Of a DNA stretch of 64,000 nucleotides, positions 48,770-60,826 are shown piece after piece; positions within the stretch are counted from its first letter, which is position 1; each line of letters opens with the position of its first letter. The notes beneath the pieces were generated by a model. The model did no database searches. It was not told the origin of the DNA and saw only the letters and a program-made list of their open reading frames with translations. Made by a program: the position numbers and the translations under genes. The DNA is from Sandaracinobacteroides hominis (GTDB lineage Bacteria; Pseudomonadota; Alphaproteobacteria; Sphingomonadales; Sphingomonadaceae). Location of the stretch: NCBI RefSeq assembly GCF_016464365.1, contig NZ_JADCUC010000002.1, positions 124,001 to 188,000 of the forward strand, read 5' to 3'.

Positions 48770-49573
48770 ATGCACTACGAGTCCGAGTCTTTTCTGCAGC
48801 TTAGGAGGTCCTTCAAGGGCCTTGCGCTTCTGTGCGCCGCTGCGGTGGCGGGATTCGGCGCTGTGGATGCGCAGGCGGCGGTGCAGACGGCCGGGCAATC
48901 AACGGGACAGAAAAGCCGGCTGGTGCCGCAGGTGACGACCGACACGGAGGCCGCCGGTTTCCGCATGAAGTCGCAGCAACTGGCAATCCAGCCGATCAAC
49001 CTGGATGTCACGCGCTTTGCCTTCACGGCGCCTGGCCGCGTTGCCTCCACCAAGGTGCAGACAGTCGAGCGCAGCTTTACCTTCACGCCGTCGCGTTCGG
49101 CGAAGGGCGTATCGGTCGGCATGACGACCCGCACGGTCGCGGCGGGCTCTGCGGAACGGACCGCGGCTGCCGATCCTTCGATCGGCCTGGCGCCTGGCGG
49201 CTATAATTTCGATCTCTCGGTCGGCTATCGCGGGCTTTCCGTGTCGGGCGGCGTCAGCCGCGTTGACGCCGGTATCGGCGGTCTTGGCGCCGGGCGCACC
49301 CGCGAAGGTGTCGATGTTGGCCTGGGCTATGGCCAGCGCAACTGGAAGGCGGGCCTGCTCGCTTCGGCGGAGCGTGATTCGGCTTATCTGGTGCCGCGCG
49401 CCGGCTCGCCGGATCCGCGCTATGCGCTGGAAGCCCGCGGAGCCGTGGCGCTGTCTCCGGCGATTTCGGTGGGCGGCAGCCTGCGCTATCGGCTGGCGCC
49501 TGAGAACCCGACGCCTCTGGATCCGAACAAGGATGATCGGGCTGTGATGCTCGGCGGGGCCGTCGCTTTCTAA
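48770..49573 (+). CDS. Predicted outer-membrane beta-barrel protein, hypothetical
   Basis: A 267-residue exported protein. The signal region is a longish basic segment (SFLQLRRSFKG) with LALLCAAAVAGFGAVDAQA and cleavage before AVQTAG. The second half alternates polar and non-polar residues in strands (NFDLSVGYRGLSVSGGVSRV, VGLGYGQRNWKAGLLAS, VGGSLRYRLAP) and ends in Phe, the signature of outer-membrane barrels. The ATG at 48770-48772 follows GGGGG. No named family recognised; it may be a small porin-like or adhesin-like protein. A three-hairpin repeat lies just after it. Confidence 0.65.
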   Translation: MHYESESFLQLRRSFKGLALLCAAAVAGFGAVDAQAAVQTAGQSTGQKSRLVPQVTTDTEAAGFRMKSQQLAIQPINLDVTRFAFTAPGRVASTKVQTVERSFTFTPSRSAKGVSVGMTTRTVAAGSAERTAAADPSIGLAPGGYNFDLSVGYRGLSVSGGVSRVDAGIGGLGAGRTREGVDVGLGYGQRNWKAGLLASAERDSAYLVPRAGSPDPRYALEARGAVALSPAISVGGSLRYRLAPENPTPLDPNKDDRAVMLGGAVAF

Positions 49574-49613
49574 GCTGAAGGCGGCTTTGATTGGCGCGCA
49601 GCGCCAACTCAAA

Positions 49614-49743
49614 GACTCGCCGCAAGCTCGGCCGGCTGAGCGATGGCTCTCCAGCCATCGCCAGTCCGACGAGTCGGGCTTTGCCCGACCTTCTTTCTTC
49701 TATTGGCTGATGAATCGAAGCGGGCTCGCGGGCTTCGCCCGCG
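49614..49743. repeat. Three-hairpin interspersed repeat, copy B
   Basis: Order: GACTCGCCG (49614-49622); GGCCGGC (49630-49636); hairpin 1 (49641-49648/49653-49660); GTCCGACGA (49664-49672); hairpin 2 (49673-49679/49683-49689, loop TTT); CTTTCT (49693-49698); CGGGCTCG (49721-49728); hairpin 3 (49727-49733/49737-49743, loop TTC). It lies between the outer-membrane protein gene and the convergent ptsP. Confidence 0.8.
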
Positions 49744-49750
49744 GCGGCGC

Positions 49751-52018
49751 TTAGTCCAGCCGAATTCCCTGCCGCTCGGCCAGCACTGTCAGTTCCCGCC
49801 GGATATCGCAGCCGGGTGTTGCCAGCCAGTCCGCCATCGCCATGCGCAGCGGCGCCAGCTCGGCCGAGCGCACCATTGCCTTCACCGGGCCGATGGCCGC
49901 GGGCGTGATCGACAGCCGCTTTACCCCCAGCGCCATCAGCGCCAGCGCCTCCAGCGGGCGACCGCCCATTTCGCCGCAGACGCTGACGGAAACGTCGGCC
50001 GCGTTGGCCTGATCGACGACCAGCTTCAGATAGCGCAGCACGCCGCGAGACAGCCAATCGTAGCGATCGGCGAGCTTCGGGTTGCCGCGGTCGGCCGCAA
50101 GCAGGAATTGCGTGAGATCGTTGGTGCCGATGGAGAGGAAATCGAGGTGCGGCAGCAGCTCGTCGAGAACCATCGCCAGTGCCGGGACTTCCAGCATGGC
50201 GCCGAAGCGGACATGCGCGGCGTGGGGCAGGCCGGCCCTTGCCAGCCGTTCGCGGCGTTGCTCGACGATGCGGCGGGCTTCCTGGAACTCCCAGGGTTCG
50301 GCCACCATCGGGAACATGAGGTTCAGCGTGCGGCCGGCGGCTGCCTCGAGAAGGGCGCTGGACTGCGCGGCCATCAGGCCGGAGCGCGCGAGTGCCAGGC
50401 GCAGCGCCCGCCAGCCCATCGCCGGGTTTTCCTCCCGCTCGCCCTTTTCCTCGACATAGGGGACGGCCTTGTCGCCGCCGATGTCGACGGTGCGGAACAC
50501 CACCGGGCGGTCGCCGGCGGCCTCCAGCACGTCGCGATAGAGCGCCACCTGCCGGCCCTTGCGCGGCAGGGTTGCGGAGACGAGGAACTGGAATTCGGTG
50601 CGGAACAGGCCGATGCCGTCGGCGTTGGTCAGTTCCAGGGCTGGCAGATCGGAGCGGAGCCCTGCGTTCATCATCAGCTCGATTCGGACGCCGTCCAGGC
50701 TGGTGGCGGGCAGGTCGCGCAGCTTCTCGAACTCCGCCTGCTTCTTTGCGCGGAGTGCCGTCTGGGCCGAGAAACTGTCGATCACCGCCTGTGGCGGGCG
50801 GACGAACAGGGCGCCGGCGCTGGCATCCAGCAGCAGCGGATCGCCCTCTGCCACCTGCGCCCGCAGATCCCTGGCGCGGCCGAGCATGGGAATGCCCATT
50901 GCGCGGGCAAGGATGGTGACATGCGCCGTCAGCGAGCCTTCCTCCAGCGCGACACCGACCAGCTGGCGGCGGTCATACTCCAGCAGCTCGGCCGGGCCGA
51001 GGTTGCGGGCGATGAGGATGGCGGGCTCGGTGAGACCGCGCTCGGCCGCCGTGCCGGACTGGCCGGAGACGATGCGGATCAGGCGGTTGGAGAGGTCTTC
51101 CAGGTCATGCAGGCGTTCGCGCAGATAGGGGTCAGCCGCCGAACCCAGCTTGATGCGCTGTGCCTGTGCGACTGCCTCGATCGCGGCCTCGGCCGTCAGG
51201 CCGCCGTCGATGCCGTCGTTGATGCGGCGCGCCCAGCCCTCGTCTAGGGCGAACATCTTGTAGGTTTCGAGGATTTCGTCGTGGTCGCCGGGGCCGGCGA
51301 ATTCGGCGCGGGTGACCATCGTGTCGATGTCTTCGCGCATGCGGGTGAAGGCGGCCTTCAGCCGTTCGCGCTCCACCTCTGCATCTTCGGCGACGGTGTT
51401 GGTGATGACGACGCGCGGCTCGTGATAGACGGCGACACCGCGCGCCATGCCGTCGACCAGTTTGAGTCCGGCGATGCGGATCGGAGAGGTGTCGCGCGGG
51501 GCGCGCGGGGCGGCGGCCTGGTCGTCGACGAGGCCGGCCGCGGCGATCAGCTCGGCCAGCACCATGGCGACCGTCTGCAGCGCCTCGATCTCCACATCGT
51601 CATAGTCGCGCGGCCGCATGTGCTGAACGGCGAGCACGCCGACGGTGCGCTCGCGGCGGATAATGGGAACGCCGGCAAAGCTGTGGAAACGTTCTTCACC
51701 GGTTTCGGGGCGGTAGGCGAAGCGCGGGTGGGCGCTGGCTTCGGCGAGGTTCAGCGGCTCGCGGCTTTCGGCGATGGTGCCGACAAGGCCCTGCCCGAAG
51801 GCGAGGCGGGTGACGTGGACGGCCTGCTGCTTCAGGCCGCGCGTGGCGAACAGCTCCAGCATCCCCTCGCGCAGGAGATAGATGGAGGCGACTTCGGATT
51901 CGAGCGCACCGGCGATCAGCACGGCGACCTGGTCCAGCTTGGACTGGGTCGGCGTGCGGGCCGCCATGACGTCGTGGAGCCGGCGCAACAGCTCCCGTGC
52001 GCCGGATCCCGGCGGCAT
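49751..52018 (-). CDS. ptsP: PEP-protein phosphotransferase PtsP (enzyme I-Ntr)
   Basis: A 755-residue first component of the nitrogen-type PTS, which passes phosphate from PEP to NPr and on to PtsN. An N-terminal GAF sensor domain (about residues 25-165; LRRLHDVMAART, FGQGLVGTIAES) precedes the EI part. The phospho-His is His366 in LTAHVTILARAMGIPMLG, and the PEP-binding barrel shows FRTVDIGGDKAVPY, MFPMVAEP and SIGTNDLTQFLLAADRGN. Its start overlaps the stop of the nitronate monooxygenase gene by one base (TAATG). It is the last gene of the lysC operon. NPr and PtsN are not in the window. Confidence 0.95.
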   Translation of the reverse strand: MPPGSGARELLRRLHDVMAARTPTQSKLDQVAVLIAGALESEVASIYLLREGMLELFATRGLKQQAVHVTRLAFGQGLVGTIAESREPLNLAEASAHPRFAYRPETGEERFHSFAGVPIIRRERTVGVLAVQHMRPRDYDDVEIEALQTVAMVLAELIAAAGLVDDQAAAPRAPRDTSPIRIAGLKLVDGMARGVAVYHEPRVVITNTVAEDAEVERERLKAAFTRMREDIDTMVTRAEFAGPGDHDEILETYKMFALDEGWARRINDGIDGGLTAEAAIEAVAQAQRIKLGSAADPYLRERLHDLEDLSNRLIRIVSGQSGTAAERGLTEPAILIARNLGPAELLEYDRRQLVGVALEEGSLTAHVTILARAMGIPMLGRARDLRAQVAEGDPLLLDASAGALFVRPPQAVIDSFSAQTALRAKKQAEFEKLRDLPATSLDGVRIELMMNAGLRSDLPALELTNADGIGLFRTEFQFLVSATLPRKGRQVALYRDVLEAAGDRPVVFRTVDIGGDKAVPYVEEKGEREENPAMGWRALRLALARSGLMAAQSSALLEAAAGRTLNLMFPMVAEPWEFQEARRIVEQRRERLARAGLPHAAHVRFGAMLEVPALAMVLDELLPHLDFLSIGTNDLTQFLLAADRGNPKLADRYDWLSRGVLRYLKLVVDQANAADVSVSVCGEMGGRPLEALALMALGVKRLSITPAAIGPVKAMVRSAELAPLRMAMADWLATPGCDIRRELTVLAERQGIRLD

Positions 52019-53046
52019 TAAGCGGCGCTTGCCGGAGCGCGGCTGGTGAGAACCGCCTCCGCCTCGGTCACCAGTTCGTCGATGATGGTCTGGACGCTTT
52101 CCTCGGAGCTGACCATGCCGACCGACTGGCCGGCCATGACCGAGCCGTTCTCGACGTCGCCGTCGATCACCGCGCGGCGAAGCGCGCCTGCCCAGTAATG
52201 CTCGATGTCGAGCTGGGCGACGGCGAGCTCGACTTCGCCGCGCTCCAGCCGCCCGGCGACTTCGCGCTGTTTTTCCATGAAGGCCTCGGTGCCGGCATTC
52301 TTCAGCGCCCGCACCGGGATGACGGGGAGGCGCGGATCGAACTGCACGGAGGCCACCGCATCGCGCGCGGCGGCGCGGATGAACATCTTCTTGAAGTTCG
52401 GATGGGCGATGGATTCCGCCGATGCGGCAAAGCGGGTGCCCAGCTGTACGCCCGACGCGCCCATTTCCAGCATCGCGGCGATGCCCGAGCCACGGCCGAG
52501 GCCGCCGGCGGCAAAGATGGTGGCGTCGGGAAGGGCGGGCAGGATTTCCTGCGCCAGCACGGCGAGGCTGACGGGGCCGATATGGCCGCCTGCCTCGGAG
52601 CCTTCGATCACCAGCGCGTCGGCGCCGGAGCGCAGCAGCTTGCGGGCGAAGGCGAAGTTCGGCGCGAAGGCGACGACTTTCGCGAATTCCTTGATGGCGG
52701 CGATGGCGGGCCCGGGCGGCACGCCACCCGCCAGCACCACATGCGTCACCCCTTGCGCGCGGCAGACCCCGATCAGGTCCATCAGCTGCGGGTGCATGGT
52801 GATGAGGTTCACGCCGAAGGGCTTTTGCGTCATCGCCTTGGTGGCGGCGATTTCGCCCTGCAGCAGTTCGGGCGACATCGCCCCGCAGGCGATCACGCCG
52901 AAGCCGCCGGCGTTGGAGATGGCGGAGACGAGATTGCGCTCGGACACCCAGCTCATCGCGCCCGCCATGATGGCGTGGCGGGTGCCGAGGAAGGCGCGGC
53001 CCCGAGCTGTGAGGCGGTCCAGATTAGGGCTGGCGGTATCCGTCAC
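52018..53046 (-). CDS. Nitronate monooxygenase / FabK-like FMN enzyme
   Basis: A 342-residue FMN-dependent TIM-barrel enzyme of the 2-nitropropane dioxygenase family. Seen: FLGTRHAIMAGAMSWVSERNLVSA near the start, the central VIEGSEAGGHIG (flavin-phosphate motif), FAAGGLGRGSGIAAMLEMGASGVQLGTRF. Members detoxify propionate 3-nitronate or act as enoyl-ACP reductase FabK; the motif set fits the NMO side better, but sequence alone does not decide. It is coupled at both ends: four-base overlap with lysC upstream and one-base overlap with ptsP downstream. Confidence 0.85.
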   Translation of the reverse strand: MTDTASPNLDRLTARGRAFLGTRHAIMAGAMSWVSERNLVSAISNAGGFGVIACGAMSPELLQGEIAATKAMTQKPFGVNLITMHPQLMDLIGVCRAQGVTHVVLAGGVPPGPAIAAIKEFAKVVAFAPNFAFARKLLRSGADALVIEGSEAGGHIGPVSLAVLAQEILPALPDATIFAAGGLGRGSGIAAMLEMGASGVQLGTRFAASAESIAHPNFKKMFIRAAARDAVASVQFDPRLPVIPVRALKNAGTEAFMEKQREVAGRLERGEVELAVAQLDIEHYWAGALRRAVIDGDVENGSVMAGQSVGMVSSEESVQTIIDELVTEAEAVLTSRAPASAA

Positions 53047-54263
53047 GCAGCTGCGTCCAGACCGTAGGCGGTGTGCAGCACGCGGACCGCGAGCTCCAGA
53101 TACTCCTCGGCGATCAGCACGCTGATCTTGATTTCCGACGTGGTGATGGCGAGCACGTTGATGCCGCGGTCGGCGAGGGCACGGAACATGGTGACGGCTA
53201 CGCCGGCGTGGCTGCGCATGCCGACGCCGACGACAGAAATCTTCACCACGCTGTCGTCGGTCACCAGCTTGGCATAGCCTATGGCTTCGGCGTTCGCTTC
53301 CAGCACGGTGCGCGCGCGCGCCAGTTCCGTGCGCGGCACGGTGAAAGTGACGTCGGTCGCCTGTTCGTTGGCGATGTTCTGCACGATCATGTCGACGTTG
53401 ATGTTGGCGTCGGCCAGCGGGCCGAAGATGGCGGCGACGATGCCGGGACGATCCGGCACGGCGCCGATCGTCACCTTGGCTTCGTTGCGGTCGTAAGCGA
53501 CGCCGGCGATCAGTTCCTGTTCCACGACTTCATCCTCATCCACTACCATCGTACCGGGCTCGTCGGAGAAGCTCGACAGCACCTGCACGCGTACCTTTTC
53601 CTTCATCGCCAGTTCGACCGAGCGCGTCTGCAGCACCTTGGCGCCGACGGAGGCGAGTTCCAGCATTTCCTCATAGGTGATCTTGCCGAGCTTGCGGGCG
53701 CGCGGGACGATGCGCGGGTCCGTCGTGAAGACGCCCTCCACATCGGTGTAGATATCGCAGCGGTCGGCCTTGAGTGCGGCGGCTACCGCCACGGCCGAGG
53801 TGTCGGAGCCGCCACGGCCCAGCGTGGTGACGCGGTTCGCATCCGTCAGGCCCTGGAAGCCGGGGATCACGGCGACTTCGCCGCTTTCCATCGCCGTGAG
53901 CAGCGCTTTGGTATCCACATCCAGGATGCGCGCCTTGCCGTGCGCCTCGGAGGTGGAAATCGGCAGCTGCCAGCCGAGCCACGAGCGGGCGCGCAGGCCC
54001 ATCGACTGCAGCACGATGGCAAGGAGGCCGGAGGTCACCTGTTCACCCGAGGCGACGACCACATCATATTCGGCCGGATCGGCGAGCGGCGAGGCTTCGC
54101 GGCAGAAGCCGACGAGGCGGTCGGTTTCGCCGGCCATCGCGGAAACGACGACGGCCACGCGGTTGCCGGCCTCCACTTCGCGTTTCACCCGTGCGGCCAC
54201 GCCCCGGATCCGCTCGATGCCGGCCATGGAAGTGCCGCCGAATTTCATCACGATACGTGCCAT
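53043..54263 (-). CDS. lysC: Aspartate kinase
   Basis: A 406-residue aspartokinase, first step of the aspartate family. The kinase domain starts VMKFGGTSMAGIERIRGVA with the KFGGT motif, followed by SGEQVTSGLL, GRGGSDTSAVAVAAAL and IYTDVEGVFTTDPR. Two ACT domains fill the C-terminus (about 265-406), with VPDRPGIVAAIFGPLADANINVD typical of lysine/threonine-inhibited enzymes. First gene of the lysC-NMO-ptsP operon, with a good promoter upstream. asd is encoded separately at 14989-16032. Confidence 0.96.
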   Translation of the reverse strand: MARIVMKFGGTSMAGIERIRGVAARVKREVEAGNRVAVVVSAMAGETDRLVGFCREASPLADPAEYDVVVASGEQVTSGLLAIVLQSMGLRARSWLGWQLPISTSEAHGKARILDVDTKALLTAMESGEVAVIPGFQGLTDANRVTTLGRGGSDTSAVAVAAALKADRCDIYTDVEGVFTTDPRIVPRARKLGKITYEEMLELASVGAKVLQTRSVELAMKEKVRVQVLSSFSDEPGTMVVDEDEVVEQELIAGVAYDRNEAKVTIGAVPDRPGIVAAIFGPLADANINVDMIVQNIANEQATDVTFTVPRTELARARTVLEANAEAIGYAKLVTDDSVVKISVVGVGMRSHAGVAVTMFRALADRGINVLAITTSEIKISVLIAEEYLELAVRVLHTAYGLDAAA

Positions 54264-54314
54264 GGGGTCTGTGGGGCCGTCCTCAACTTGTGTGCCTGTG
54301 GCGTGTGGTCACGG

Positions 54315-54343
54315 CTATTAGGGAGAGGGCGCGCCGTTGACAA
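54315..54343 (-). promoter_or_regulatory. Candidate lysC promoter
   Basis: Read leftward, TTGTCA (54338-54343) and TAATAG (54315-54320) are separated by exactly 17 bases, about 50 bases before the lysC ATG. Both boxes are near consensus; this is the best sigma-70-like promoter I see in the window. Confidence 0.6.
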
Positions 54344-54439
54344 CGGCGGAGGGCATTGTGCGCAGCAATCTTGCACGGCTGCCCCAGGTTTTTCGCCGGA
54401 AAGCGGCACGTCGCTTTACAGCGGCGCAGCGGCGATGAT

Positions 54440-54501
54440 AAGGGCGGCGGCATATGTGCTCGAAGGCCATTCTCAGCCTGCTTCGACTTACGCGCCCTTA
54501 G
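54440..54501 (+). CDS. leuA leader peptide (leucine-rich, 15 codons)
   Basis: An AAGGG site (54440-54444) nine bases before an ATG (54454-54456) opens a 15-codon ORF encoding MCSKAILSLLRLTRP and ending at TAG 54499-54501. Four of the eight codons from 7 to 12 region are Leu (CTC, CTG, CTT, CTT). It lies about 90 bases before leuA on the same strand and runs into hairpin-forming sequence, the layout of a leucine-sensing attenuator peptide. Short ORFs occur by chance, but the Leu cluster, ribosome binding site and downstream folds together make it convincing. Confidence 0.65.
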
Positions 54502-54574
54502 GCGCGTGCTTCCGGCCGTCTGCGGCCGTGCCTGACGCGTCTAAGGGTGGATGAAACCAAACCCCTTTGATTTT
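54490..54574 (+). promoter_or_regulatory. leuA attenuator: mutually exclusive hairpins
   Basis: Possible folds: a local stem ACGCGCC/GGCGCGT (54490-54496, 54501-54507); a small CGGCCG stem (54513-54518, 54523-54528); a 13-pair long-range stem (54495-54507 with 54535-54547, one G-U); and a later AAGGG/CCCTT stem (54543-54547, 54563-54567) followed by TTTGATTTT. The long-range stem competes with the local stem and with the last one, as in antiterminator/terminator switching. The leader stop codon lies in the 5' arm. Confidence 0.55.
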
Positions 54575-54592
54575 ACGCGAACGAGGCATGCC

Positions 54593-56128
<1,536 letters not shown>

Positions 56129-56176
56129 GGCGGCCGCAGCCTGGAGGAGGATTGCGCAGCAATCGTCTGAAGGTCT

Positions 56177-56323
56177 GCGGACTCGCCGGCTCCCGGCCCG
56201 GCCGGCCGAGCGGCGGGTCTCTACCCGCCGCCGGTTCGACGAATCGCGGCTTTGCCGCGATTGCCTTTCTCTATCCTGTTTTGGCGCACGGACTCGCGCG
56301 GCTTTGCCACGCGGCCGTGCCTT
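56177..56323. repeat. Three-hairpin interspersed repeat, copy C
   Basis: Order: CGGACTCG (56178-56185); GGCCGGC (56200-56206); hairpin 1 (56211-56218/56223-56230); GTTCGACGA (56234-56242); hairpin 2 (56243-56250/56254-56261, loop TTT); CTTTCT (56265-56270); CGGACTCG (56289-56296); hairpin 3 around loop TTT at 56303-56305 with one mismatch; GGCCGTGCCTT. It lies between leuA and the convergent MliC-like genes. Confidence 0.8.
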
Positions 56324-56329
56324 CGCGTC

Positions 56330-56797
56330 CTAGTCCAATTTACACTTCGCGGTCGCCATCATCCCGACGTTCATCTGCAGCTCTTCGCCCTTGCCCTGGA
56401 TCGTGGTCGGGCCGCTCTGATATTTGAAACCGGAGGCCGTGGGCACCGACTGCATTTCCAGATTCTGCCCGCCGCGCACCAGCACCGCGATGCCCTGGTC
56501 GGGGAAGAAGCGCAGCTCGATCTTCTCGTCATTGTCGCATGTCCAGGTGCCACGCGAGACCCTGGTCGGCTCGGCCATGCCGATCTTTTCGGCTGCTGCC
56601 TTTGCCTCTGCCAGTTGCGCCGGGGTGGAGCGATCCGGCGGAATCTCCGGCGCTGCGGGCATGGCAGCCTCGGCAGCTGGTGTGACCGGCGCGGTTGTCT
56701 CTGCCGGCGCGGCGGGATCGGCAGGCTTTTCGGCCGGCTTGCAGGCGGCGAGCAGGCCGCACAGGGCCAGCAGGGGCAGGGATGCACGCATCGACAT
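56330..56797 (-). CDS. MliC-like lipoprotein 3 (lysozyme-inhibitor fold)
   Basis: A 155-residue predicted lipoprotein. Signal MSMRASLPLLALCGLLAAC with lipobox LAAC, then a Pro/Ala-rich linker (about residues 20-70) and a C-terminal domain with WTCDNDEKIELRFFPDQG, VRGGQNLEMQSVPTASGFKY and a final Cys in ATAKCKLD. The Cys pair, the G-x-N/T-x-x-L-x-x-x-x-S-A-S-G-x-x-Y pattern and the size fit the MliC/PliC family, which inhibits C-type lysozymes in the periplasm. Third and last gene of a leftward tandem trio, six bases after the second. Confidence 0.72.
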   Translation of the reverse strand: MSMRASLPLLALCGLLAACKPAEKPADPAAPAETTAPVTPAAEAAMPAAPEIPPDRSTPAQLAEAKAAAEKIGMAEPTRVSRGTWTCDNDEKIELRFFPDQGIAVLVRGGQNLEMQSVPTASGFKYQSGPTTIQGKGEELQMNVGMMATAKCKLD

Positions 56798-56803
56798 TTC
56801 CTC

Positions 56804-57115
56804 CTATTTCATCACGCAGCTGATCTGGCCTGCCGGGCCGGTGATCTGCAACTGCTTGCCGTTGCCCATGATCTGGGTGCTGGGGTTCTGGTAGATGAAG
56901 CCCGAGCGTGTGGCCTGCCGGCCCATGACCTGCTGCTGGCCGTTCATCACCAGCGTCGCCGTGCCGGCACCGTTGTCGAACGTCACTTGTGCGGACTGGG
57001 TCCCGCACAGATAATCGAACGTGCCCTGCATGCGGGCTTCCCGCGTGTTGGGCGCGGACGGGGTGGTGGCGCAGGCCGCCAGTGCCGCCAGCGGCGCGAG
57101 CAAGAGGATCCGCAT
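56804..57115 (-). CDS. MliC-like lipoprotein 2
   Basis: A 103-residue predicted lipoprotein. Signal MRILLLAPLAALAAC (lipobox LAAC). The mature domain starts almost at once and shows FDYLCGTQSAQVTFDNGAG, then VMNGQQQVMGRQATRSGFIY and ends ISCVMK. The two Cys and the closing Y-Q-N-P block match the other members of the trio, but the domain is shorter, and the canonical SASGxxY is ATRSGFIY. It has a strong AGGAGGAAAT ribosome binding site. Likely a diverged lysozyme-inhibitor-like protein; function inferred only. Confidence 0.65.
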   Translation of the reverse strand: MRILLLAPLAALAACATTPSAPNTREARMQGTFDYLCGTQSAQVTFDNGAGTATLVMNGQQQVMGRQATRSGFIYQNPSTQIMGNGKQLQITGPAGQISCVMK

Positions 57116-57124
57116 GATTTCCTC

Positions 57125-57487
57125 CTAGATGGCGGTGCAGTTGGTGGCGGCCATATTGCCCACCGTCATCGTCATCCGCAGCCGGTCTTCCTGGACGCGC
57201 AGCACGGTGTGGGCGCCGATATAGAGGAAGCCCGGAGGCGAGGACTGCTGCTGCAGCTCGATATTCTGGCCGCCGCGCACCAGCGTGCCGACACCCTGCT
57301 GCGGGAAGTAGCGCACCGTGACCTGCTCGCCGTTGGTGCAGCTGTAGTTGACGCGCATTTCGGCCGGCGCCTGCTGCATCGGCGGGGGTGGCGGCGGAGG
57401 CGGTGGCGGTGGCGCCTTGGGCGCACAGGCAGCGATCAGCAGAAGTGCGCCCGTCAACGCCGCGCGAGATGTGGATTTCCCTGTCAT
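57125..57487 (-). CDS. MliC-like lipoprotein 1
   Basis: A 120-residue predicted lipoprotein and first gene of the trio. Signal region TGKSTSRAALTGALLLIAAC (lipobox IAAC), then an 11-proline run and the domain VNYSCTNGEQVTVRYFPQQG, RGGQNIELQQQSSPPGFLY and a final Cys near NCTAI. It closely resembles lipoprotein 3 in RGGQN-x-E-x-Q and the Cys positions. I start at the ATG at 57485-57487; the longer frame to 57550 has no support. GGAG lies upstream. Confidence 0.72.
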   Translation of the reverse strand: MTGKSTSRAALTGALLLIAACAPKAPPPPPPPPPPPMQQAPAEMRVNYSCTNGEQVTVRYFPQQGVGTLVRGGQNIELQQQSSPPGFLYIGAHTVLRVQEDRLRMTMTVGNMAATNCTAI

Positions 57488-57615
57488 GCAACCGTCTCCC
57501 CTATTGGATTGCGTGTGGGGAGCATGGGCCGCTTGGGCAGTCAGCGTCAACCACTTAGCTGTTCATTTGACCGTTCAGGCCTGCGGCGGACTACCGCCGG
57601 CGCGCAGTCGCGCTT

Positions 57616-57639
57616 GCGGCGATCGGAACCGATCACCGC
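57616..57639. terminator. Hairpin between mutL and the lipoprotein trio
   Basis: GCGG-C-GATCGG / CCGATC-A-CCGC (57616-57626 and 57629-57639) with a two-base AA turn and one mismatch. It lies nine bases beyond the mutL stop, read leftward. No T-run, so termination is only possible. Confidence 0.4.
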
Positions 57640-57647
57640 AATTCAAG

Positions 57648-60763
<3,116 letters not shown>

Positions 60764-60826
60764 ATCCGGACCGGATGACGCCCTGCTTTCCGCTTCCTGA
60801 CCCCGCCGCGCGGAGTTGACCGGTTC

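Noticed and set aside
54551-54592. Longer leuA start at 54551
   Set aside because: The 14 additional codons lie inside the predicted attenuator stem and T-run, and the protein from 54593 begins at the normal family position with its own GAGG site. Kept as an alternative only.
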